In this document: in pieces, positions 1 to 9,082 of the stretch
Numbering within the stretch: position 1 is the first letter of the stretch
How the letters are laid out: every line of letters starts with the position of its first letter
NCBI GenBank assembly: GCA_002344075.1
Contig: DDTM01000084.1
Coordinates: 1-57,424, forward strand
Reading direction: 5' to 3'
Source: Bacteroidetes bacterium UBA2364
GTDB lineage: Bacteria; Bacteroidota; Rhodothermia; Rhodothermales; UBA2364
Length of the DNA: 57,424 bases
Notes under the pieces: generated by a model
Told to the model about the DNA's origin: nothing
Databases searched by the model: none
The model's input: only the letters and a program-made list of their open reading frames with translations
Program-made: the position numbers and the translations under genes

Positions 1-359
1 ATTCACACATCGATTGACACTACCCACATATTTTGTTGGAATTTGCCAGTATATCAAAGTCATGAAGATTTTTTATTATTGCTTCTTTTATGGTCATATT
101 TTTCTTTTTTAGTTATTAGAAAGAAAAATAATTGTGAAATGCCATTGTTGTACGAGCCATATGGTGTATTTTTAGCAAAATAGATACATATCAACATAAG
201 CGTCAAGCGATAAATTGTAATTTTTATGTTTTAGGAGTTTCTTCCATGTCTTTTGAGCGGATAATGCTGAAAAATTTATATTCCGTTATTGCAAATTCTT
301 CATTATCTTAATGTCCTTCCTTATCTTGCTTCTGCATCAGCCCATCAAACACCATCATT
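1..359. other. Intergenic left edge, no gene called
   Basis: This 359-bp AT-rich stretch lies before the first gene and holds no convincing coding region. An AT-rich inverted repeat has arms at 97-107 and 120-130 (11 bp, 12-nt loop). A 25-codon minus-strand frame (97 down to 20) starts at an ATG at its base but stops quickly and is not called. No tRNA or clear promoter was recognised. The rsmA promoter must lie somewhere here. Confidence 0.5.
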
Positions 360-1127
360 GTGGCAGTTCCATTTGTTCCCTTAAAACGATTCGGTCAAAA
401 TTTTCTAAAGGATCCGAATATAATCCGGAAAATTGTTTCTGTGGTGCAGGCACCACTTGGAGCAAAAGTCGTTGAAATTGGGCCAGGGACAGGAGCACTT
501 ACGGCTTTATTGCTGGAACTGTATCCAGACATGGTGGCCATTGAGCTTGATCCACGGGCTGTGACATGGTTACATGAACAATATCCTTCCTTAGAAGTAC
601 GCCAACAGGACGTATTAGAGACGGGATGGGAGGCATTGGCCTCTGGATCTCCGCTTTTTGTGGTTGGAAACCTGCCTTATTATATAACGACACCAATTTT
701 ATTCTCTCTGATAGATCATGCACCGATGGTAAAGCGGGCCGTGCTGATGATGCAATATGAAGTGGCCCAGCGTTTGGTAGCACTGCCCAACTCCAAGGCA
801 TATGGTATTTTGAGTGTTGCGACACAATTGTGTGCCCAGCCTGAGATTTTGTTTAAGGTACCACCAAGCGTGTTCTACCCGAAACCGGATGTAAATAGTG
901 CCGTTATTGCATTGAATTTTTATTCCCCTCCTGAACGCGAAGTTCCTGTTTCAGAAACGTATCTTCGGCAAGTTATTAGGACCGCATTTAATCAAAGACG
1001 AAAAACCTTGCGGAACAGTCTGCATTCATTGGGGGAGGTTCCGGAAAAATGGGCCGGATTACGGGCAGAAAACCTTATACCACACGATTTTGTCGAATTA
1101 GCTGTTGCACTTTCTTTGAATACATAA
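360..1127 (+). CDS. rsmA: 16S rRNA (adenine1518/1519-N6)-dimethyltransferase RsmA (KsgA)
   Basis: This enzyme dimethylates two adjacent adenines in helix 45 of 16S rRNA during small-subunit maturation, using S-adenosylmethionine. The 255-aa length is normal. The N-terminal family signature RFGQNFL lies at residues 10-16, the SAM-binding GPGTG at 41-45 and the catalytic NLPYY at 104-108. The start is a GTG at 360, because the signature begins right after it and no in-frame ATG precedes it. It heads a plus-strand run with mgtE 13 bp downstream. No distinct Shine-Dalgarno sequence is seen. Confidence 0.96.
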   Translation: MAVPFVPLKRFGQNFLKDPNIIRKIVSVVQAPLGAKVVEIGPGTGALTALLLELYPDMVAIELDPRAVTWLHEQYPSLEVRQQDVLETGWEALASGSPLFVVGNLPYYITTPILFSLIDHAPMVKRAVLMMQYEVAQRLVALPNSKAYGILSVATQLCAQPEILFKVPPSVFYPKPDVNSAVIALNFYSPPEREVPVSETYLRQVIRTAFNQRRKTLRNSLHSLGEVPEKWAGLRAENLIPHDFVELAVALSLNT

Positions 1128-1140
1128 GCTTGTTATCCGT

Positions 1141-2544
1141 ATGGCACAGACCAATGAAGACCGCTTTGGGCTTCCTGAAGTAGATCACCAATTGATCGAG
1201 GATATCGAAGACCTTGTCTCAAAAAAAGAGATGGGCATGGTCTTGAATATTGTTTTGGATCTGCACTATGCCGATCTGGCCATGCTCATTGAGCGCCTCG
1301 AAAAAGAAGAGGCGCAGCAGCTTTTTGATTGGTTACCCCCAAACCAACGAGCAGATGTCTTATTGGAATTGGATTATCCACTACGTACAGTTCTGCTGGA
1401 TGAAATGGAAACTTCCGAAATTGTGGAGATGGTGGATGAGATGGATACAGATGATGCAGCGGATGTACTATCGGAGCTATCTGATGAATTGACCGAAGAA
1501 GTACTGACATCTCTCGAAGATGCCGAAGAAGTTCGCGGCCTTCTGCAATTCGGGGAAGACAGTGCAGGTCGCTTAATGGCTACCGAGCTGGTTTCCGCCC
1601 CACAGCACTGGACCGTTGGAGAGGCCACTGAAGAGGTACGACGATTGGCAGAAGAAGTGGAACCTATTTATCTTGTCTATGTGTTAGACGATGAAGGGAT
1701 ATTACAAGGGTTGGTGACCCTAAAACAATTGTTACTAAATCCTGCACAGACCACACTGAAAGCCATTATGGAAACGGAGATCATCTCGGTACAGCCCGAA
1801 ATGGATCAAGAGGAGGCGGCTAGAATCATGGAGAAATATGACCTCACTGTATTACCAGTTGTGGATGCCAATGGGAAATTAATTGGACGAATTACGATTG
1901 ACGATGTGGTAGATGTAATTCGTGAAGAAGCAGAAGAAGATTTACAACGTTTAAGCGGGATTTCCTTTGGGGATGAAGAAATTGGAGATTCGGTTCTTGC
2001 CGTAAGCCGAGGTCGCTTGCCTTGGTTATTGTTTGGACTTACAGGCTCTCTTATTTCGGCTTTTGTCATTGGTAATTTTACGGCTATTCTCGAACAAGTG
2101 GTCATTTTGGCGATGTTCATTCCGGTCATTGGTTCAACGGCTGGTAATGTGGGAGTTCAATGTGCCGCTATTGCAGTTCAAGGGATTGCCTCGGGAGATA
2201 TTTGGGCGAGTGACATCCTAAAACGACTATTAAAAGAAATTTCGGTTGCGTTTATAAATGCGATAGCCCTAGCGATGGTCATCGGATGCGTTATGCTGGT
2301 ACTGAAGCTATCCGGTTGGGGGGAAATGGCTGGCGCGGATTTGTTACGCCTTTTTGAAACCGTTGGTATTTCTCTCTTGACGTGCATCCTCATGGCAGCC
2401 AGTATCGGCTCGGGAGCACCCCTCTTGTTGCATCGGCATGGAATTGACCCTGCGAAAGCAACAGGTCCTTTTGTGACCACCAGTAACGACATTATTGGCG
2501 TTATGATTTATTTTTCCATTGCACAATTTATGTATTTCAGGTAA
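1141..2544 (+). CDS. mgtE: Magnesium transporter MgtE
   Basis: MgtE is a Mg2+-gated inner-membrane Mg2+ channel. The 467-aa protein shows the full family order: an acidic helical N domain (about 1-130, many Asp/Glu), paired CBS domains (about 140-260) that sense cytosolic Mg2+, then five C-terminal membrane helices (about 285-467). The C-terminal GIDPAKATGPFVTTSND stretch matches the conserved pore region, including the Asp expected in the ion path. It follows rsmA by 13 bp and precedes the SDR gene by 5 bp, so co-transcription is likely. No upstream M-box was recognised. Confidence 0.95.
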   Translation: MAQTNEDRFGLPEVDHQLIEDIEDLVSKKEMGMVLNIVLDLHYADLAMLIERLEKEEAQQLFDWLPPNQRADVLLELDYPLRTVLLDEMETSEIVEMVDEMDTDDAADVLSELSDELTEEVLTSLEDAEEVRGLLQFGEDSAGRLMATELVSAPQHWTVGEATEEVRRLAEEVEPIYLVYVLDDEGILQGLVTLKQLLLNPAQTTLKAIMETEIISVQPEMDQEEAARIMEKYDLTVLPVVDANGKLIGRITIDDVVDVIREEAEEDLQRLSGISFGDEEIGDSVLAVSRGRLPWLLFGLTGSLISAFVIGNFTAILEQVVILAMFIPVIGSTAGNVGVQCAAIAVQGIASGDIWASDILKRLLKEISVAFINAIALAMVIGCVMLVLKLSGWGEMAGADLLRLFETVGISLLTCILMAASIGSGAPLLLHRHGIDPAKATGPFVTTSNDIIGVMIYFSIAQFMYFR

Positions 2545-2549
2545 ATTCT

Positions 2550-3404
2550 ATGGTAAAAGAGCTTTTCTCTCCTGATGCCCTTACAGGTAAACACATCCTT
2601 ATTACGGGCGGGGGAACTGGTTTAGGACGTTCAATGGCTCTCCGTTGTGCCAAATTGGGTGCAAAGGTTACTATCTGTGGCCGCAGGCCAGAACCCCTAA
2701 TGGAAACAGTGGCTGACATTCAAGCGTTGGGTGCAAACGCGAATGGCATCAGTTGTAACATCCGTGAAGCGGAAAGTGTCGCCGAGATGGTGGCGTCGGC
2801 GGAATCACAGTTGGGACCCGTGAATGGCCTTGTTAACAATGCCGCTGGGAATTTCCTAGCTCCCACACACGAAATTTCACCCAATGCTTTCGACTCGGTG
2901 GTGAAAACCAATTTGTATGGGGCATTTTTCATCACACAAGCACTAGCAAAAAAGTGGATTGAACGCAATCAATCTGCTTCTGTGGTGTCCATTACCACCT
3001 CTTATGCTCAGACGGGTAGCGCATTTGTGATTCCAAGTGCAGTTTCTAAAGCCGGAATTGAGGCGATGACCAAGTCTCTTGCCGTAGAATGGGGAGTCTA
3101 TAATATTCGGCTTAATGCCATACAACCAGGTCCTTTTCCAACAGAAGGGGCATGGAAGCGTTTGGTACCCAATGAGCAGGTAGCGGAACAAATGCGGTCA
3201 CGTGTTGCATTAGGCCGCTTTGGTGAACATGATGAGCTAACAGCGCTTGTGGTTTTCTTGTTGTCTGATGCCAGTTCATATATGACTGGGACTGTATTAA
3301 CCCTCGATGGTGGCGAAGTCTTGAATGCAGGTGGACAGTTTAATGAGTTGACGCGGCTACCACGACCATTTTTGCTGGAAATGTTAAAATCCATGCGTGG
3401 TTAA
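2550..3404 (+). CDS. SDR oxidoreductase, 2,4-dienoyl-CoA reductase-like
   Basis: This 284-aa NAD(P)H-dependent short-chain dehydrogenase has the Rossmann TGGGTGLG at residues 19-26 and NNAAG at 96-100. It lacks the classical YxxxK. Instead it has Asn101, Tyr152, Ser163 and Lys167, with Tyr and Lys 15 residues apart. This matches the atypical catalytic set of mitochondrial 2,4-dienoyl-CoA reductase (DECR1), as do the PSAxxKAG and QPGPxxTEGA segments. The inferred role is removing double bonds during beta-oxidation of unsaturated acyl-CoAs. Its position next to an acyl-CoA carboxylase beta subunit (14 bp downstream) fits acyl-CoA catabolism. A related enoyl-CoA reductase activity is possible. 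Confidence 0.85.
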   Translation: MVKELFSPDALTGKHILITGGGTGLGRSMALRCAKLGAKVTICGRRPEPLMETVADIQALGANANGISCNIREAESVAEMVASAESQLGPVNGLVNNAAGNFLAPTHEISPNAFDSVVKTNLYGAFFITQALAKKWIERNQSASVVSITTSYAQTGSAFVIPSAVSKAGIEAMTKSLAVEWGVYNIRLNAIQPGPFPTEGAWKRLVPNEQVAEQMRSRVALGRFGEHDELTALVVFLLSDASSYMTGTVLTLDGGEVLNAGGQFNELTRLPRPFLLEMLKSMRG

Positions 3405-3418
3405 TATCTGTTATTGCA

Positions 3419-4996
3419 ATGAAAATAAACAGCCTAAAAGCAGAAATCAAAAAAGGTGGCGGGGCGAAAGCCCTAGCCAGAGAGCATTCACGTGGCAAGT
3501 TTTCGGCACGTGAACGAATTCAATTGCTGGCAGATGAAGGTACGTTTGCGGAATGGGGCATATTTGCCGGATACGGACAATATGAAGCCGAGGGTGGATG
3601 CCCAGCTGGGGGCGTGATTACTGGAATAGCCCGTATTGCTGGGCGGTTATGCATGGTCGTTGCGAATGACGCGACCGTAAAAGCAGGTGCTTGGTTTCCC
3701 ATAACAGCCAAAAAAAACCTCCGTGCGCAGGAAATTGCAATAGAAAACCATTTACCGATCATTTATCTTGTGGATTCGGCAGGCGTATTTTTACCAATGC
3801 AGGAGGATATTTTCCCAGATAAAGAACATTTTGGACGTGTTTTCAGAAATAATGCCAAAATGTCCTCCCTCGGTATTCCACAAATTGCTGCTATCATGGG
3901 AAGTTGTGTAGCGGGCGGGGCATATTTGCCTATAATGAGTGATGAAGCGTTGATTGTTGACGGCACAGGATCCGTTTTTCTGGCTGGACCTTTCCTTGTT
4001 AAGGCCGCTATTGGAGAACAGACAGACAACGAGAACTTAGGCGGAGCTACCACCCATTCACAAATTTCCGGTGTTACAGACCATAAAATGCCCGATGAAA
4101 CAACGTGTTTAAACACCATTAGAAAGATTGTTTCGCATTTTGGGAACAAACCTACCGCCGGATTTGCAAAAACGGAACGTAAAGACCCAAAAGTCTCTTT
4201 GACGACATTACCAAACATTCTTCCTCAAAATCCGGTGCAGCCGTATGATATGCAGGCTATTATAGATGGATTGATAGATGAAGATTCTTGGACACCCTAT
4301 AAGGCAAATTACGGTAAAAGTTTACTTTGTGGATATGCAAGAATCGAAGGTTGGAGTGTGGGTATTGTGGCCAACCAACGCAAAATTACGCGATCTGGCA
4401 AAGGCGAAATGCAAGTGGGTGGGGTTATATATTCTGATTCTGCGGACAAAGCGGCTCGATTTATCATGAATTGCAACCAAAAGCGAATTCCGTTGGTTTT
4501 TTTACAGGACGTTACCGGATTTATGGTTGGTTCTCGTGCCGAACAAGGCGGTATTATCAAGGATGGTGCAAAAATGGTCAATGCCGTAGCAAATTCTGTT
4601 GTCCCCAAATTTACAATCGTCATTGGGAACTCATATGGCGCCGGAAATTATGCAATGTGTGGAAGGGCATATGACCCTAGACTTATGCTTGCTTGGCCCT
4701 CTGCAAAAATTGCCGTTATGGGAGGAACACAGGCAGCAAAAACTTTGCTCCAAATTCAAGTAGCAAAAGCAGAAAAAAATGGTATCCTACTTGGGGAAGC
4801 AGAGAAACAAGCGCTACTCGACGAAATAACCGCAAAATACGAAGCCAAAGCAGACATTACGTATGCTGCCTCCCGCCTTTGGGTGGATGAAATTATTTTG
4901 CCAGAAGAAACCAGAGCATGGCTTGTTTTGGGTATTGACATGGCAAACCACAACCCTCACATTCCCGCATTTAGCCCCGGAATCATCCAAACATAA
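3419..4996 (+). CDS. Acyl-CoA carboxylase beta subunit (carboxyltransferase), methylcrotonyl-CoA type
   Basis: The 525-aa protein has the two crotonase-like carboxyltransferase halves of biotin-dependent acyl-CoA carboxylases. The segments AGVFLPMQ, FPDKEHFGR and NLGGATTHSQISGVTD resemble methylcrotonyl-CoA carboxylase beta subunits more than propionyl-CoA ones, so a role in leucine degradation is the best guess. GSCVAGGAYLP and GNSYGAGNYAM form the two oxyanion-type glycine-rich sites. No biotin carboxylase or biotin carrier gene is in the window, so its partner must be encoded elsewhere. It is the likely last gene of the rsmA-mgtE-SDR run; a 125-bp gap follows before trkH. Confidence 0.88.
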   Translation: MKINSLKAEIKKGGGAKALAREHSRGKFSARERIQLLADEGTFAEWGIFAGYGQYEAEGGCPAGGVITGIARIAGRLCMVVANDATVKAGAWFPITAKKNLRAQEIAIENHLPIIYLVDSAGVFLPMQEDIFPDKEHFGRVFRNNAKMSSLGIPQIAAIMGSCVAGGAYLPIMSDEALIVDGTGSVFLAGPFLVKAAIGEQTDNENLGGATTHSQISGVTDHKMPDETTCLNTIRKIVSHFGNKPTAGFAKTERKDPKVSLTTLPNILPQNPVQPYDMQAIIDGLIDEDSWTPYKANYGKSLLCGYARIEGWSVGIVANQRKITRSGKGEMQVGGVIYSDSADKAARFIMNCNQKRIPLVFLQDVTGFMVGSRAEQGGIIKDGAKMVNAVANSVVPKFTIVIGNSYGAGNYAMCGRAYDPRLMLAWPSAKIAVMGGTQAAKTLLQIQVAKAEKNGILLGEAEKQALLDEITAKYEAKADITYAASRLWVDEIILPEETRAWLVLGIDMANHNPHIPAFSPGIIQT

Positions 4997-5121
4997 ATTC
5001 CGATTGTGTATAGACGTGTATCGCATTATTTTAGGGTTCAACAAGCCTGCTATCAACTTTTCCCACCAACCGTTTTTCAAGATTAGTCTGGCATGTTTGA
5101 TCCTCATCTGATAAATGAAAT

Positions 5122-6627
5122 ATGCTAAATTATAGAATTATTGTGGGTATTCAGGGCGCCATCCTTTTGGTTGTGGGGTTTCTGATGTTAATCCCAATGA
5201 TGGTGGGATTGGGTTATGGTGATGCCGACTGGTGGTCATTTGGAGGAACTGCCGCTATTTGCATTTCTTTTGGGGTTGCAACCTGGAATATTTATCGTCC
5301 GGAGGAGGAACTTCGTGTTCGAGAAGCCTTCGCCATCTTGACCTTGGCTTGGGTCTTGGTTCCGTTGATTGCCGCGTTGCCTTTTGTGTGGTCAAATGTT
5401 ATCCCGTCTTTTACCGATGCCTATTTTGAAATGATGAGTGGCTTTACCGGAACGGGCGCAACGATCATGGGTGGTGCAGGAAATGTAGCAATCGAAGAAT
5501 TGCCCTACGCTTTTCAATTCTGGCGTGCTTTTAGTCAGTGGCTGGGGGGGATAAGCATGATTGTTTTAGCTACATCTTTATTGCCCTTGCTTGGTGTAGG
5601 TGGAATGCAATTGTTTAAATCAGAAGTGAGTGGCCCGGCAATCAAGCGCCTTTCCTATCGGGTGAGTGAAATTTCTAAGCGTGTATGGGGATTGTATATC
5701 CTCTTTACTATTATTCTTGCACTACTCCTACTTCCTGTGATGAGTTTTTTTGATGCCGTTTCTACTGCATTAGCAACAATTTCTACTGGAGGTTTTTCTA
5801 CTCGAACCGATTCATTGGCTGCTTTTGACTCGGTTTATGTAGAAGTGATTGTAATGCTCTTCATGATAATCGGGGCAATAAATTTCAATTTCTTATATCA
5901 GGCTTTGATATTAAGGAACCCTAAAGTTTTTAGTAAGACCGTTTTTAAGGTTTTTATGGCGATTATGGGTGTTTCGATCGTAGTACTTACACTTGCGCTT
6001 TGGAGGCCCGTTGCAGAGTATTTCCCTCCGCTACAGCTTACTGCGCCTGAATACATGATGTATCCTTCGTTTCTTGATGCACTCCGATTTGCCTCCTTTC
6101 AGGTAGTTTCAGTTTTTACTACAACAGGTTTTACCAATACAGATATCCATAAATGGATGCCATTCACGGCCTTTCTTTTAATTACACTGGCCATGATTGG
6201 TGGAATGGCAGGGTCTTCCGCTGGCGGGATTAAAATCCTAAGGCTCGTACTTGTAGCAAAGCAAATCCTTCGCGAGATACAACTCATGATACATCCAAGA
6301 GCAATTATCGCTATTCGGTTAGATCATGAGGTAGTGGCCCCAGACATCAGCCGCAATGTCACCAGTTTTGTCTTTATTTATTTTGCAACCTTCATCTGCG
6401 CAACAGGGATAATGACTTTTACAGGAGTAGAATTGGTAGATGCGGCTGGTATTGTCATTTCTTGTTTATCTGGGGTTGGGCCTCCCATAGGTGCTTTTGG
6501 AACTTCAGAAAGTTATGCGATACTTCCAGATATTGCTAAATGGTTCTTAAGCTTGGTCATGTTATTGGGTCGGTTAGAGATATTTACCGTATTGTTGGTA
6601 CTGATGCCTTCTTATTGGCGCCGATGA
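5122..6627 (+). CDS. trkH: Trk-type potassium uptake protein TrkH
   Basis: This is the K+-translocating membrane subunit of a Trk/Ktr system. The 501-aa protein is strongly hydrophobic and contains four degenerate selectivity-filter loops: GFTGTGAT, ISTGGFST, FTTTGFTN and SGVGPPIG, one per M1-P-M2 repeat. The regulatory NAD-binding partner TrkA is not nearby. The gene overlaps the 3' end of the convergent oxidoreductase gene by 16 bp. The ATG at 5122 is preferred because it leads directly into the first membrane helix. Confidence 0.93.
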   Translation: MLNYRIIVGIQGAILLVVGFLMLIPMMVGLGYGDADWWSFGGTAAICISFGVATWNIYRPEEELRVREAFAILTLAWVLVPLIAALPFVWSNVIPSFTDAYFEMMSGFTGTGATIMGGAGNVAIEELPYAFQFWRAFSQWLGGISMIVLATSLLPLLGVGGMQLFKSEVSGPAIKRLSYRVSEISKRVWGLYILFTIILALLLLPVMSFFDAVSTALATISTGGFSTRTDSLAAFDSVYVEVIVMLFMIIGAINFNFLYQALILRNPKVFSKTVFKVFMAIMGVSIVVLTLALWRPVAEYFPPLQLTAPEYMMYPSFLDALRFASFQVVSVFTTTGFTNTDIHKWMPFTAFLLITLAMIGGMAGSSAGGIKILRLVLVAKQILREIQLMIHPRAIIAIRLDHEVVAPDISRNVTSFVFIYFATFICATGIMTFTGVELVDAAGIVISCLSGVGPPIGAFGTSESYAILPDIAKWFLSLVMLLGRLEIFTVLLVLMPSYWRR

Positions 6628-7679
6628 CGACGGATGGTTAATTGTGTTGGGATAAAATGTGGGTTTTGCAGCCAATCCATTAGATTTTCGGCCAAATAAG
6701 GTGCCATCAAAAGACCTTTAGACCCTAATCCCGTCAAAACCCATAGGTTTCCTTTATCCGATACAGGCCCTATCATTGGGAGCCTAGTTCCCGGTATCGT
6801 TATGCGTATTCCCACTTCAGAGGTGCTTTCAATCTCTGAAGGCAATTCTGAAATCATAGACCGAATACCACTCAGGATTAGGTTTCTATCCGTATATGAA
6901 GGGTTCAAGTCATTATAATGATGTCTAAAGCTACTGCCACAGATCCATTGGTCTTCAAATATTGCTGTGTACATTCCGCCACTTAGACTGGGTATATCAG
7001 AAGATACATGCAATGGATCTACCACCTCAACTTGGCCTTTTACTGGATGTAAATCCAAACCCTTAAAAGGATCAAAATTTAACAAGCCATTCCCAAGACA
7101 TGATAAACACACCTTGGCAGAAAAAACATCCCCATCTTTTGTCTCTATCCGGACGCCAGTAGTTTCTTCAAGAATGGCAGTTATACCCACACTTTGGTGG
7201 TCAACATTTGCTTCTGAGATCAACCATTTAGCCAAATGGTTGATTTTTACGGTACCTCCACTATGTACCCAAATGCCTCCAAAAGGTGCATCAAGGCTAG
7301 GAAATTGTGCTTTTAAAACAGTTTCATCATACCAAACGCCCAAGTGAGGTGATGTCTCAGCAGAAAATTTAAACCAATTCGCTTGTTCAGGATTTTGCGC
7401 TGGCCGGAATAAACCGTCCATTCTAATTATATTACGGGGAACATGCGCTTCATCAGCAATACGCTTGAAGGCGTCTAACGCAGCTTCCGCTTCCCAGACT
7501 CGCCGCCCTTTTTGTGCCATCATTGGATTAATTAATCCACCTGAGACGCCTGTTCCTTTTCCAATAATAGACGGCTGGTCAATTACCAACACCTGAAGGT
7601 GCTTTTGAAGTTCCCACGCGGCAAACGCACCAGCCAATCCAGCACCAAGGATTATCACGTCATATTCCGTTTCTGCCAT
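6612..7679 (-). CDS. FAD-dependent oxidoreductase, DAO family (MnmC/ThiO-like)
   Basis: The product is 355 aa if it starts at the ATG at 7679; upstream in-frame starts at 7685 and 7691 are also possible. The N terminus has the dinucleotide-binding pattern ILGAGLAGAFAAWEL. The middle has HPVKGQVEVV and the C terminus GLGSKGLLMAPYLAENL. These resemble the FAD domain of MnmC (tRNA wobble-uridine modification) and other D-amino-acid-oxidase-type flavoenzymes. The substrate cannot be read from the sequence. The start overlaps the upstream M50-like gene by 20 bp, implying co-transcription. The 3' end overlaps trkH convergently. Confidence 0.8.
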   Translation of the reverse strand: MAETEYDVIILGAGLAGAFAAWELQKHLQVLVIDQPSIIGKGTGVSGGLINPMMAQKGRRVWEAEAALDAFKRIADEAHVPRNIIRMDGLFRPAQNPEQANWFKFSAETSPHLGVWYDETVLKAQFPSLDAPFGGIWVHSGGTVKINHLAKWLISEANVDHQSVGITAILEETTGVRIETKDGDVFSAKVCLSCLGNGLLNFDPFKGLDLHPVKGQVEVVDPLHVSSDIPSLSGGMYTAIFEDQWICGSSFRHHYNDLNPSYTDRNLILSGIRSMISELPSEIESTSEVGIRITIPGTRLPMIGPVSDKGNLWVLTGLGSKGLLMAPYLAENLMDWLQNPHFIPTQLTIRRHRRQ

Positions 7680-8352
7680 GAACATCACCAATTCCTTCTT
7701 GTGAATCCGATCTTAAAAGCGACCTTCTGAAAACGCTAAAGATTACATAACAAGAAATGAGCAACCAAAGTACGCCCCACATGATCGTGGTTCCTCCGTA
7801 AGCCTCTGCCAACATTCTTGCATCGGAAACTAAATAGGAACGTGCAATGGTGTCGCTATAAATGTCGTGGGGAACATACATCATACTCGTAAGTCCGACC
7901 GCCTTAAGAATGAGTGCATTCCAGTCGTCGGCAAGATAGCGCCCAGCTACAAAAAAAAGTATTCCTGCGATTAGACTAAAACCGAAACCAAACCAATTAC
8001 GTACAAAAAACAAAGTGATGAGCAGTATAAAAAAGCCTATTCCCATCACCATCCATTTCTGATATCGCTTTGATTCGGATAAAACGTAAAAGAGTACACC
8101 AAACCCCAATGAACCAAGATACCCGGCACTGAGGGTAATGAAGGGCCATCCTCCCAATGAGACAACATGTCCTCCTTGCTCTCGGACCAATACCATTTCT
8201 TTAACTTGTCCTCCCGTCAAAATGGTAGCAATCGCATGAGAGGCTTCATGAAAGAAAACAACCAGCATTTGTAATGGATACAAAATAGGAGTGTCCCATA
8301 AAAACAAAATTGCCAGACAGGCAGCCGCAAGAATGGAGAGTTTTTTTAACAT
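7660..8352 (-). CDS. M50-like integral membrane zinc peptidase
   Basis: The 230-aa multi-helix membrane protein carries HEASH at residues 35-39, inside a hydrophobic helix. This is the HExxH zinc motif as placed in site-2/M50B-type proteases. The rest consists of about six more membrane segments without a PDZ domain. The start at 8352 is chosen because the longer open frame upstream runs antisense-free through the ssb coding region and its terminator, which is not plausible; 8388 is a weaker alternative. The substrate is unknown. An RseP/SpoIVFB-like role is family inference only; some members of this small group are annotated just as M50 family proteins. Confidence 0.75.
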   Translation of the reverse strand: MLKKLSILAAACLAILFLWDTPILYPLQMLVVFFHEASHAIATILTGGQVKEMVLVREQGGHVVSLGGWPFITLSAGYLGSLGFGVLFYVLSESKRYQKWMVMGIGFFILLITLFFVRNWFGFGFSLIAGILFFVAGRYLADDWNALILKAVGLTSMMYVPHDIYSDTIARSYLVSDARMLAEAYGGTTIMWGVLWLLISCYVIFSVFRRSLLRSDSQEGIGDVHGRNGI

Positions 8353-8425
8353 TGTTTCAGAATTAGTTGACGAGAATGCAACAAGCATACGAAACAACAA
8401 TGGTCTGGATACACCATTAAAAGAT

Positions 8426-8455
8426 AAAAAGGGGTAGAAATTTCCACCCCTTTTT
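8426..8455 (-). terminator. Rho-independent terminator after ssb1
   Basis: A 30-bp inverted repeat has 15-nt arms with one mismatch. Read on the minus strand it is an A-rich run, GGGGTGGAAA, its complement, then a run of Ts. It starts 9 bp after the ssb stop at 8465 and separates ssb from the M50-like gene. This is seen directly in the sequence. Confidence 0.85.
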
Positions 8456-8464
8456 ATATCTTCA

Positions 8465-8977
8465 TCAGAATGGCAAATCGTCATCAGGGCCAAAATCATC
8501 ATCTTGTGGTGGGGGAGTAGTAGCACGCTGTGGAGTTTGGTACGCTCCACTTGATTGATACCCGCCTCCGCCGCCATACGGAGATCCAGTATTGTACGAA
8601 GAAGAACCGGATTGAAAATTTCCTGCACCTGCTTCGTTGTTTCCACGATCAAGCATCAGCATTTCAGTTGCTTTGATTTCGGTTGTATATCGTTTAATAC
8701 CATCTTTATCGTCATATGAGCGTGTTTGGAGTGATCCTTCGATATAGACTTTCTTGCCTTTGACTAAATACTTGGCGCAGATATCAGCCAATTTGTCAAA
8801 TACAACAATCCGATGTCCTTCTGAGCGCTCTACGATATTTCCGTTAACATCTCGGTAGCTTTCATTCGTCATTACCGTGAAATTGGTAATTGTCACACCG
8901 TTTCCAGTTGCGCGTGTCTGCGGATCTGCCGCCAGATTCCCAATGAGCATTACACGATTTAGTGAATTTCGTGCCAT
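8465..8977 (-). CDS. ssb: Single-stranded DNA-binding protein, paralogue 1
   Basis: The 170-aa protein has an N-terminal OB fold (about 1-112; MLIGNLAADPQTRATGNG, VYIEGSLQTRSYDDKDG), a Gly/Ser/Gln-rich flexible linker and the acidic tip DDDLPF that recruits repair and replication partners. It forms a tetramer on ssDNA in replication and repair. A perfect Shine-Dalgarno GGAGGT lies 6 nt before the ATG. It follows a second ssb (9170-9658) on the same strand, separated by 192 bp with a strong hairpin. Of the two it has the longer Gly-rich linker and more acidic tip, so it is the better candidate for the housekeeping SSB. Confidence 0.95.
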   Translation of the reverse strand: MARNSLNRVMLIGNLAADPQTRATGNGVTITNFTVMTNESYRDVNGNIVERSEGHRIVVFDKLADICAKYLVKGKKVYIEGSLQTRSYDDKDGIKRYTTEIKATEMLMLDRGNNEAGAGNFQSGSSSYNTGSPYGGGGGYQSSGAYQTPQRATTPPPQDDDFGPDDDLPF

Positions 8978-8983
8978 GAACTT

Positions 8984-8989
8984 ACCTCC
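8984..8989 (-). promoter_or_regulatory. Strong Shine-Dalgarno of ssb1
   Basis: Read on the minus strand this is GGAGGT with a 6-nt spacer to the ATG at 8977. Canonical SD sequences are uncommon in this lineage and absent before most other genes in the window, so strong translation of ssb is implied. Confidence 0.8.
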
Positions 8990-9082
8990 GTTCTAATTAT
9001 TGTCAAAACCAATTTGGCCAATGAAATGTTTTATCAAATGTACGTCATTCAAATTACAATATTCAAATGTGTCTTCAAACCA

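Noticed and set aside
20..97. Minus-strand 25-codon frame starting MTIKEAIIKN, resembling the N terminus of winged-helix or restriction proteins
   Set aside because: It stops after 25 codons and the resemblance is only about ten common residues; it could be a remnant but cannot be supported.
1374..1628. Serine-rich minus-strand frame inside mgtE
   Set aside because: It mirrors the Asp/Glu-rich coding of the MgtE N domain and is a shadow frame.
8353..8652. N-terminal extension of the M50-like protein to 330 aa
   Set aside because: The extra 100 residues would be encoded through the ssb terminator and the 3' end of ssb in another frame; the membrane protein starts naturally at 8352.
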